In this document: piece after piece, positions 1 through 6,525 of the stretch | How the letters are laid out: the number at the start of each line of letters is the position of its first letter | Numbering within the stretch: position 1 is the stretch's first letter | Assembly: GCA_005799205.1 (NCBI GenBank) | Contig: SYHM01000170.1 | Span: 1-15,548 of the forward strand | Source of the DNA: Planctomycetia bacterium | GTDB lineage: Bacteria > Planctomycetota > Phycisphaerae > Phycisphaerales > SM1A02 | Length of the DNA stretch: 15,548 nucleotides | Reading direction: 5' to 3' | Notes under the pieces: generated by a model | What the model was told of the DNA's origin: nothing | Seen by the model: the letters and a program-made list of their open reading frames with translations, nothing else | Databases searched by the model: none | Program-made: the position numbers and the translations under genes

Positions 1-996
1 ACGATTCAAACCGACAACGGATCACAGGTCACCTCGAACGCCCCAGCCCTCGATGACGCGTTCGTCCGCAAGGATTTCGGCAACGGGTGGTCGCTCAAGA
101 GCGGCCAGTACAAGAGCAATTACAACCTAGAAGAGTGGTCGAGTTCTTCGGCGATGCAACTCGTCGAGCGTTCCGTTGTCAATTCGTACTTCAAAACAGA
201 CTTCATTCAGGGAATCGAGTTGCAGTACGAGACCGACGCCTGGCGGGTGCTCGTGAACTACAACGACGGTGGAGGAAACCGCAACATCGGCGCGATCGGG
301 CAGAACACCAGTTCAGCGCTCGGTGCGACCAATTCGGGCAACAACACCGAATGGGCGACAGCAGGCCGGATTGATTGGAAGGTGGCCGGAAAGTGGGCGC
401 AGTTCAAAGAAATGATGGCGTTCCGAGGCAGCGATGAAGCGCTGCAAATCGGCGCCGCCTACAACTGGCAGCGGGGCGGATCGCAAAATGTGCAAAACGA
501 CGCATTCATCGGTAACAGCGATGGCATGAACTTTTCGTACACCGCAGATGTCGCATGGCGCCACAATGGCGCGAGCCTCTTTGGTGCGTTCCTCGGGAAC
601 GCCTTCTACGCGCGACCAGATGGTGCCGCAGCAGTCAATTCCTACGGCGCCGTCATTCAAGGTGGATACTTCATTACCGACACGCTCGAATTGGTGGGGC
701 GCTGGGAATACCTCAATGTCAGTGGTGGAGCAATCGATGTCACGAGCGTGGGCGCTGCTGGCAACGCCTCATCAATCAACGCGCAGCACTTTCAGATCTA
801 CTCGGTGGGCGCCAACTACTACCTGTTGAAGAATCAGTTGAAGATCTCAGCCGATGTTGGCTATGTCGTGGGCGCTCTGCTCTTTCAAAATGGTCTCTAC
901 AACGGCGCGATCACTGGAGCCGACTACCGCTCGGATGAGAACTCAAACGCGACGGGTCAGACCGTCGCGCGCGTGCAATTGCAACTCGAGTTTTGA
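1..996 (+). CDS. Outer-membrane porin, OprP/OprO-like, 5'-truncated
   Basis: The frame is open from base 1 to the TGA at 994-996 (331 residues visible), so the gene begins outside the window and the first internal ATG at 154 is not the real start. The protein alternates hydrophobic and polar residues in short amphipathic strands, with aromatic girdle residues and Gly/Asn/Ser-rich loops, as expected of a beta-barrel. The last strand ends VQLQLEF, with the terminal Phe typical of outer-membrane proteins recognised by the BAM complex. Stretches such as KDFGNGWSLKSGQYK near the left edge and YSVGANYYLLKNQLKISADV near the end resemble phosphate-selective porins O and P. The family forms diffusion channels, often anion-selective; the actual substrate cannot be read here. 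Its stop codon abuts the convergent HD-GYP gene with no intergenic base. Confidence 0.82.
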   Translation, partial: TIQTDNGSQVTSNAPALDDAFVRKDFGNGWSLKSGQYKSNYNLEEWSSSSAMQLVERSVVNSYFKTDFIQGIELQYETDAWRVLVNYNDGGGNRNIGAIGQNTSSALGATNSGNNTEWATAGRIDWKVAGKWAQFKEMMAFRGSDEALQIGAAYNWQRGGSQNVQNDAFIGNSDGMNFSYTADVAWRHNGASLFGAFLGNAFYARPDGAAAVNSYGAVIQGGYFITDTLELVGRWEYLNVSGGAIDVTSVGAAGNASSINAQHFQIYSVGANYYLLKNQLKISADVGYVVGALLFQNGLYNGAITGADYRSDENSNATGQTVARVQLQLEF

Positions 997-2007
997 TTAC
1001 GAACGAGCGGGGCGGGTGATCACGTGAGGTTCGCGCGTGATCTCGAGCGCGATCTTGACGAGCGTTGGATCAAAGAGCACTCCTGCCTCTGCTTCGAGCG
1101 TGGCGGCTGCGCTCGCCGAATCAACTGGATGCGCCCCGCTTGTCATCGAATCCCATGCCTGCGCGACTGCAAAGATTCGAGCAGCGAGCGGAATGTCTGT
1201 GCCCTTCAGTTTTCGTGGAAACCCCGAGCCGTTCCACCGCTCGTTGTGGCAGTAGGGGATGTCAAGCGATGCACGCAAGTCTTCGATCGACGCGAGCATG
1301 TCATGTGCGTGTTGCGGGTGCTGTTGCAGGGTTGCCCGCTCGCTAGCGGTGAGCTCTCCAGCTTTGCGCAGAATCGACTCTGGCACTCTGATCGTGCCGA
1401 TGTTGTGAAGTAATGCTCCTCGGCGCAGGTGGACAAGTTCATCTTCGCGCATCTCAAGCCGCCGAGCGATCGCAATCATCAGCTTCGTTGTGCGATGCGT
1501 ATGCCCTTCGGCGGCTTGCGTGCGCGCGTCAAGACTTGTGACGATCGCCTTGAGCACTGCGTCAAAATTTGTGGCAAGTGCGCCGAGTGAACTCTCGAGT
1601 TCTCCTTGGCGCTTGACGAGCTTTCGAGTCTGATTGAGACGAAGGATGGTCTGCGCTCGAGCGTGTAACTCAACGCGATTGATCGGCTTCGATACAAAGT
1701 CGTCGGCCCCCGCTTCGAGAGCCTTCAACTTTGAGTCAACATCTTCGAGCGCCGTCGCCATGACCACAGGCACGTCAGCCAGCCGTGGATTTGCGCGCAC
1801 GCGCCGACAGACCTCGAATCCATCCATCGAGGGCATCATGACGTCGAGCAGAATCAAGTCGGGTATGCACTCTTCGGCCATTGCAAGCGCCTCGGCACCA
1901 CTCGCGGCGCACCGTAAATGCGCATGCAGATCGCTCATGACTCCGCGGAGCACTTCGCGAGCAAACTCGTTGTCGTCAACGATCAAAATGGTTGGGCGGT
2001 CCATCAT
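997..2007 (-). CDS. Response regulator with degenerate HD-GYP output domain
   Basis: This 336-residue protein has an N-terminal receiver (residues about 5-122) with a complete phosphorylation site: acidic pair D11/D12, phospho-acceptor D55 in LILLDVMMP, T85 and K107 in SKP. A coiled linker (about 123-160) leads to an HD-GYP domain (about 160-325). HD-GYP proteins normally hydrolyse cyclic-di-GMP using a metal centre, but here HDIGK is replaced by HNIGT (H201, N202), HHERWDGSGYP by HNERWNGSGFP (H254, N255), and the VAD aspartate by Gln (Q283). H169, H230 and E256 remain. Loss of several metal ligands makes phosphodiesterase activity unlikely and suggests an allosteric or binding role. It is the last gene of a leftward cluster, 50 bases after the hybrid kinase stop. 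Tandem ATGs at 2007 and 2004 follow a GAAGAG-like Shine-Dalgarno. Family is certain; inactivity is inferred. Confidence 0.92.
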   Translation of the reverse strand: MMDRPTILIVDDNEFAREVLRGVMSDLHAHLRCAASGAEALAMAEECIPDLILLDVMMPSMDGFEVCRRVRANPRLADVPVVMATALEDVDSKLKALEAGADDFVSKPINRVELHARAQTILRLNQTRKLVKRQGELESSLGALATNFDAVLKAIVTSLDARTQAAEGHTHRTTKLMIAIARRLEMREDELVHLRRGALLHNIGTIRVPESILRKAGELTASERATLQQHPQHAHDMLASIEDLRASLDIPYCHNERWNGSGFPRKLKGTDIPLAARIFAVAQAWDSMTSGAHPVDSASAAATLEAEAGVLFDPTLVKIALEITREPHVITRPARS

Positions 2008-2057
2008 GCATCAACTCTTCAGCACTGTGGCAATGCAGGATAGCTCTTGCAAATCCG

Positions 2058-4106
2058 TTAGGCGGAATTCGCACCTGTGAGTCGCCCGATCGTGGCGAGC
2101 AATTGGGGAAGATTCACGGGCTTGCTCATGAACTCATCTGCGCCAGCGGCGAGGCACTGTGCTCGGTCGTCGGCCAATCTTCGCGAGGTCAGCGCGATGA
2201 GAGGCAGATCAGCCGAGACGGCGTTGGACCGAAGCAGTCGAATGGCACTCAGCCCATCCATCTGCGGCATCTGCAGGTCCATCAGCACCAACACCGGATG
2301 ATGTTCAAAGACCGCCGCGATGGCCTCGGCGCCATTGTGCGCATCGACGACTCGGTACCCATGACCGCGAAGGAAATCGCCGATCGTCATGCGGCACGAC
2401 TCGCTGTCGTCTGCGTTGATGATGACTGGGCCGGTGTCAGATAGTGCGGGTGGAGTAGCCCCCTTCACATCCGCTCGAGCTTCGTCGCTCGCGGGCGACG
2501 AGGCTCGCGGAGCCGTTGGGTGCCAAGGCAACACAGCACTAAACGTACTGCCCTTGCCGACTTGCGATGTGACACTCACATGGCCGCCATGCTGTTCGGT
2601 CAGCAACATGACGAGCGTTAACCCGAGGCCCGTGCCGGCGTACTGGCGTGCCAGTCGAGAGTCGAGTTGCGTGAAGGGAGTAAAGAGGCGGGTGATGTCC
2701 TCGTCTGCGATGCCGATCCCGGTGTCGTGCACTGCAAATGTGAGGGTCCCTGCGTCCATGTCGGCGTGGGTTTCAAGCGTGATGCTCCCACTATCTGGTG
2801 TGAACTTGACGGCGTTCGAGAGCAGATTGACAAGAATCTGTTTCAGCCGTCGCTCATCGACTCGAATCGACGGTGCCGCCGCATCGAGCCTCGTCGAAAG
2901 CACCTGATGCTTTTTCTGAGCCATCTGTGCCACGAGTCGCAAGCTCGCATCGCACACCTCACGCACTTCTGCATCACCCCAGTTGAGCTCGACCTTTCCG
3001 GCGCCAATCTTTGCCACATCAAGAAGGTCATTGATCAGCGACAGCAGGTGCTGCCCGCTCTCGGCGATCGTCGCGATCGGTTTCGTTTGTCCCGTGCCCA
3101 GCGGTCCGTACACACCTTCGACAAGCAGCTCTGACAGGCCAATGACTGCAGTGAGCGGCGTGCGCAACTCATGACTCATCGCGCTCAGGAAATCATCCTT
3201 TGACCGCATCGCACGCGACAGTTCAGCGTTGGCCTGCGAGAGCTGCGCGGTTCGTTGCTCGACGCGCTGCTCGAGTGTCGATCGATACTCCCCAAGTTCT
3301 GTGATGTCCTGGCCAACAAGAATCGCACCGACGACTCCGCCAGCAGCGTCGTGCCGAGGCGAGACGCTGCAGATGACAAGGCGGCGGTCCCCACACTTCG
3401 TGTTCAACTCGAATTCGAGCACAGGGGTTAATTCTCCACGCACCGCCGAGGCGATCATCGACTCGACGCTCTGTGCGCAGGCTTCGCTGACATGCTTCGA
3501 AGCAAAGTGTGTCTTGAGAGCATCGTGCTTTTCTATTCCAGTGATGCGCGCCATCGACTGGTTCCATACGAGGACACATCCAGCGGCGTCGACACCGACG
3601 ATCGGGGCATTGGCTGTATCGATAAGTTGCTCGAGATCGTTTCGCTGCACTTCAAACTTGGATGTCAGACGGCGCGCATCTTCAATCGCTCGATCGGTTG
3701 ACTGCACGAGTTGCAAGAGATCGACCGTCGCATCATGCAGCGCAAAGTCATTGAGAACAATGTTGAGCGCCCGCATTTCGGCAGGGGTTCGGACCCAGGG
3801 TGACCCGATGAAGCAGTAGCGAGTCGGGTTCTCCAGCACCAGAACCTGCATTCGAAGTACGAGGGCAGAGCAGGTCGCGGCGAAAATGAAGAGGGTCGAG
3901 CGTTGCTTGAGTATGTACTGGCCATCAAACGTCTCGGTCGGCAGCATTCCGAAGCGTAAAAATGTGAAACAACGCGAGAACTCTGCCCCGTCGGTCACGT
4001 TCGGGCAGATGCGACGAAGTGCGGAACCGGCCGAAACAATGCGCATCTCGCCATCCACGGTGAAGTGGAATGGAAACATCGAATCGAGGTGGTTGGCGCT
4101 CAACAT
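2058..4106 (-). CDS. H-NOX-associated hybrid sensor histidine kinase (HNOBA-PAS-HisKA-HATPase-REC)
   Basis: Numbered from an upstream TTG at 4115, the 685-residue frame has an HNOBA-like domain at about 14-140, a short coiled coil, a PAS domain (about 160-275), a second coiled coil, HisKA with SHELRTP (phospho-accepting H315), HATPase_c with N434, DTGIGI (464-469) and GTGLGL (494-499), and a C-terminal receiver with D569/D570, acceptor D613, T643 and K665. The HNOBA assignment rests on FPFHF near the start, RIVSAGSALRRICP, GSPWVR and the DFALHDATVDLL segment, which match the heme-NO-binding-associated domain of guanylate cyclases. No membrane helix is evident, so it is probably cytosolic. Upstream lies the H-NOX gene, which very likely encodes its ligand sensor. 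I chose the ATG at 4106; TTG at 4115 or ATG at 4079 are alternatives, and none has a good Shine-Dalgarno. Confidence 0.93.
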   Translation of the reverse strand: MLSANHLDSMFPFHFTVDGEMRIVSAGSALRRICPNVTDGAEFSRCFTFLRFGMLPTETFDGQYILKQRSTLFIFAATCSALVLRMQVLVLENPTRYCFIGSPWVRTPAEMRALNIVLNDFALHDATVDLLQLVQSTDRAIEDARRLTSKFEVQRNDLEQLIDTANAPIVGVDAAGCVLVWNQSMARITGIEKHDALKTHFASKHVSEACAQSVESMIASAVRGELTPVLEFELNTKCGDRRLVICSVSPRHDAAGGVVGAILVGQDITELGEYRSTLEQRVEQRTAQLSQANAELSRAMRSKDDFLSAMSHELRTPLTAVIGLSELLVEGVYGPLGTGQTKPIATIAESGQHLLSLINDLLDVAKIGAGKVELNWGDAEVREVCDASLRLVAQMAQKKHQVLSTRLDAAAPSIRVDERRLKQILVNLLSNAVKFTPDSGSITLETHADMDAGTLTFAVHDTGIGIADEDITRLFTPFTQLDSRLARQYAGTGLGLTLVMLLTEQHGGHVSVTSQVGKGSTFSAVLPWHPTAPRASSPASDEARADVKGATPPALSDTGPVIINADDSESCRMTIGDFLRGHGYRVVDAHNGAEAIAAVFEHHPVLVLMDLQMPQMDGLSAIRLLRSNAVSADLPLIALTSRRLADDRAQCLAAGADEFMSKPVNLPQLLATIGRLTGANSA

Positions 4107-4123
4107 CGCGTGCAATCACGAGA

Positions 4124-4681
4124 TCAGGGAAGGGCGTCTCCCCAGCGCACGAGGAATTCGTCGTGGTCATCGCCCTTCTCCTTGAAGCGAGTTTGCTCGA
4201 CGAGCGCGGGAGTCTCATACAACTTCGCGACTCCGTTCAGTAGTCCTTCGACGAACACTGAAAGGCCTTTTCGCTCGCTGAAGTAATGCATCGTGATCTG
4301 GTTGCTCCGTCGGTCGCTGCATTCGAATCGCGGTGGCTTCAGGTGCGGAAAGAGCAGCGCGACGCGCGTGTGAAACTGGGGTAGGTAATCGAGAAACTCT
4401 GGCATGTCGCGCCCCGCGGCGCTGAGCATGTCTCCGTAGCCCTTCTTAGCGGTGTGCAATACCCAGAACTCTCCGAATGCATAGAGGATCGTGCTCGCGG
4501 GTAGCTGCAGCACTTCGGTCGCGGCTTCGACAAGTCCATACGTGATGCAGTCTGGATAGGCATCGTTGCTGATAAACGAATCGACCTCAATGCCAGCCTT
4601 CCGTTTGATCGCATCCCACTTGTCGGCGCCAAACTTGATTGTGACAAGGTCTTCAATCGCCTTGTTGACCAGTCCGTACAT
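4124..4681 (-). CDS. H-NOX heme nitric-oxide/oxygen-binding sensor protein
   Basis: This 185-residue stand-alone H-NOX protein has the usual family length. It begins MYGLVNKAIEDLV, the canonical family start. The proximal heme ligand is H104 in PQFHTRV. The heme-propionate clamp Y-x-S-x-R is Y133, S135, R137. Aligning the following RKGLSVFVEGLL with guanylate cyclase REGLQDIVIGII places F143 at the distal position where oxygen-binding H-NOX proteins carry tyrosine, so NO selectivity is predicted. The ATG at 4681 is preferred over the one at 4699 because AGGAG (4688-4692) sits six bases upstream of it and would lie inside the longer frame. The gene is first in a leftward cluster; the downstream hybrid kinase starts about 8-17 bases after its TGA and carries HNOBA, the known structural partner of H-NOX. 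Family assignment is very secure; ligand choice is inference. Confidence 0.95.
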   Translation of the reverse strand: MYGLVNKAIEDLVTIKFGADKWDAIKRKAGIEVDSFISNDAYPDCITYGLVEAATEVLQLPASTILYAFGEFWVLHTAKKGYGDMLSAAGRDMPEFLDYLPQFHTRVALLFPHLKPPRFECSDRRSNQITMHYFSERKGLSVFVEGLLNGVAKLYETPALVEQTRFKEKGDDHDEFLVRWGDALP

Positions 4682-4781
4682 GGCAGGCTCCTGTTGCAAT
4701 GAACTGATCGAACGCGCTCAGACGCGATCGCGAGTGTAGTGCGATGCGGAGGCGCGCGGTGCAACGCGGTAGCCTTGCGCG
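4682..4781. promoter_or_regulatory. Divergent promoter region between H-NOX and helicase genes
   Basis: This 100-base divergent gap must hold the promoters of both the leftward NO-sensing cluster and the rightward helicase gene. On the minus strand TACACT (4733-4738) is a plausible -10 box, with TTGCAC (4759-4764) as a weak -35 at a rather long 20-base spacing. It would give a leader of roughly 45 bases for the H-NOX gene. I see no convincing -10/-35 pair for the helicase direction and no clear operator palindrome. Confidence 0.35.
4688..4692 (-). promoter_or_regulatory. Shine-Dalgarno of the H-NOX gene
   Basis: AGGAG on the minus strand lies six bases before the ATG at 4681. It decides the start: the alternative ATG at 4699 would place this site inside the coding region. 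It is one of the few convincing Shine-Dalgarno sites in the window. Confidence 0.7.
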
Positions 4782-6491
4782 ATGACGCAAAACGCGACTG
4801 ACACATTCGCAGGATTGGGCATGGGCAAGGAGTTGCTCGCCGAGCTCGCAGCGCTCGGGTACGAAGAACCCACTCCGATTCAAAAGGCAGCGATCGGTCC
4901 ACTCATTGAGGGGCGTGACCTGCTCGGCCAGGCGGCGACAGGCACCGGAAAGACTGCGGCGTTTGCGCTCCCCGTGCTGCAGCGCATCGGCAAGACCAAG
5001 GCAGTCGCAAACAAGCCATTTGCACTGATTCTTGTTCCAACGCGCGAGCTCGCCGTGCAGGTTTCGGAGGCCTTCCACAAGTACAGCAAGCGACTGGGAA
5101 CATCGGTCGTTCCGATCTATGGAGGTCAGGAGTTTCGTCGGCAGATCATCGGATTGCACCGAGGCGCGCATGTCGTGGTCGCCACGCCAGGGCGTGCGCT
5201 CGATCACTTGCGACGGGAGACGCTTGATCTCAGTGGATTACAGACGGTGGTTCTCGACGAGGCAGACGAGATGCTCGACATGGGGTTCGCTGAAGACCTC
5301 GAGCTCATTCTCGAATCGACGCCGAAAGAACGACAAACTGCGCTCTTTTCGGCAACGCTCCCTCCGCGCATCGCGTCGATTGCAGAACGCCATCTGAAGA
5401 ATCCTGCTCGCATCTTGATTCCACGAGACAAGGCGACAAAGGGGTCGATTCCGAAGGTCAGGCAGACCGCGTACATCGTGCCGCGCGCACACAAGACTGC
5501 GGCTCTTGGCCGCGTGCTCGACCTTGAGTCGCCGACACTTGCGCTCGTCTTCTGTCGCACACGCATCGACGTCGATGAGCTCGCCGACCGTCTTGTGGGG
5601 CGTGGGTACCGAGTTGAATCACTCCATGGCGGTATGTCGCAGGTTGAACGTGACCGGGTGATGAAACGAGCGCGAGGAAACCTGCTCGACTTGCTCGTCG
5701 CGACGGATGTCGCCGCACGCGGGATTGACATCGACCACCTCTCGCATGTTGTGAACTTCGATGTGCCTGCGTCTCCTGAGTCGTACGTGCACCGGATCGG
5801 TCGAACTGGACGGGCTGGGCGCGAGGGGGTCGCAATCACGCTTGTAGATCCGCGCGAGCATCGGCTGCTTCGCAACATCGAGTTTCTTACGAAGCAGAAG
5901 ATTGCAATCTCCACCGTGCCGACCCCTCTCGATGTGAAGGCGCGTCGGCTCGATCTCACCAAGGGATCGATTCGCGAACTGATTCAGTCGGGGGCAAACG
6001 ATGGGTTTCGCGTCGTCGTTGAGACGCTGTCAGCTGAGTTTGACGTGATGGATGTCGCTGCAGCTGCAGTCCGCATGGCGCATGAGGCGAGCGTTGGAGA
6101 CGTGGCGCAAGAAGACGAAGCACACATCCCCACCATGGAGAGTTTCGCGCGTCCGTCCCACGGCAAGTTCGACAAGTCTGGCACGCGCGGTGGCCCACGC
6201 GCGCCGAAAGCACCAAATGCTGGCCGTCGCCCCAACAACGCACGCGACATGGTGCGTGTGTACATCGCCGCAGGAACACGCATGGGAATTCGACCTGCAG
6301 ACCTTGTGGGGGCAATTGCCAACGAGGCAGATGTCAATCCGCGGGGAATCGGAGATATTGAAATCGCCGAGGCTTTTTCGATTGTCGAGTTGCCTGAGGG
6401 GGATGTGGAACGGGTCATTACCGCGCTTCGCAGAACGACTATTCGGGGTCGCAAGGTCAAAGTGCACCGCGACAATGGAATTCGCCGCTAG
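4782..6491 (+). CDS. deaD: DEAD-box ATP-dependent RNA helicase (CsdA/DeaD type)
   Basis: This 569-residue protein has all core helicase motifs in order: the Q motif around PTPIQ (30-34), Walker A AATGTGKT (51-58), PTREL (86-90), ATPGR (134-138), the DEAD box VLDEADEM (157-164), SAT (190-192), then in the second RecA lobe the HGGM, LVATDVAARGIDI and HRIGRTGR motifs. A basic, low-complexity linker (about 465-489) is followed by a DbpA-type RNA-binding domain in residues 490-569 (MVRVYIAAGTRMGIRPADLV onward, with IRGRKVKV near the end). Such helicases unwind short RNA duplexes during ribosome assembly, cold adaptation and mRNA decay. The C-terminal domain favours the DeaD/CsdA/DbpA group over RhlE, but the exact ortholog is not certain. 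The start ATG lacks a strong Shine-Dalgarno. The next gene follows after 34 bases. Confidence 0.95.
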   Translation: MTQNATDTFAGLGMGKELLAELAALGYEEPTPIQKAAIGPLIEGRDLLGQAATGTGKTAAFALPVLQRIGKTKAVANKPFALILVPTRELAVQVSEAFHKYSKRLGTSVVPIYGGQEFRRQIIGLHRGAHVVVATPGRALDHLRRETLDLSGLQTVVLDEADEMLDMGFAEDLELILESTPKERQTALFSATLPPRIASIAERHLKNPARILIPRDKATKGSIPKVRQTAYIVPRAHKTAALGRVLDLESPTLALVFCRTRIDVDELADRLVGRGYRVESLHGGMSQVERDRVMKRARGNLLDLLVATDVAARGIDIDHLSHVVNFDVPASPESYVHRIGRTGRAGREGVAITLVDPREHRLLRNIEFLTKQKIAISTVPTPLDVKARRLDLTKGSIRELIQSGANDGFRVVVETLSAEFDVMDVAAAAVRMAHEASVGDVAQEDEAHIPTMESFARPSHGKFDKSGTRGGPRAPKAPNAGRRPNNARDMVRVYIAAGTRMGIRPADLVGAIANEADVNPRGIGDIEIAEAFSIVELPEGDVERVITALRRTTIRGRKVKVHRDNGIRR

Positions 6492-6507
6492 ATTTTGCGC
6501 CGGGCTG

Positions 6508-6516
6508 TGGCATACT
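6508..6516 (+). promoter_or_regulatory. Possible extended -10 element upstream of the dockerin-tailed protein
   Basis: TGGCATACT matches an extended -10 (TGn followed by a TATAAT-like hexamer). It ends nine bases before the ATG at 6526, so a transcript started here would have almost no leader. No -35 match is needed for extended -10 promoters and none is seen. It overlaps the short gap after the helicase gene, so read-through from the helicase is an alternative. Confidence 0.3.
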
Positions 6517-6525
6517 GCAGTCGAA

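Noticed and set aside
5204..5962. Long minus-strand frame (252 residues) inside the helicase gene
   Set aside because: It is Ser/Arg-rich with no domain, opposite to an intact and motif-complete DEAD-box gene, and is typical of antisense openness in GC-rich DNA.
6052..6525. Upstream extension of the dockerin-tailed protein to 676 residues
   Set aside because: It overlaps the helicase coding region in another frame, and a start at 6526 leaves a proper N-terminal signal peptide.
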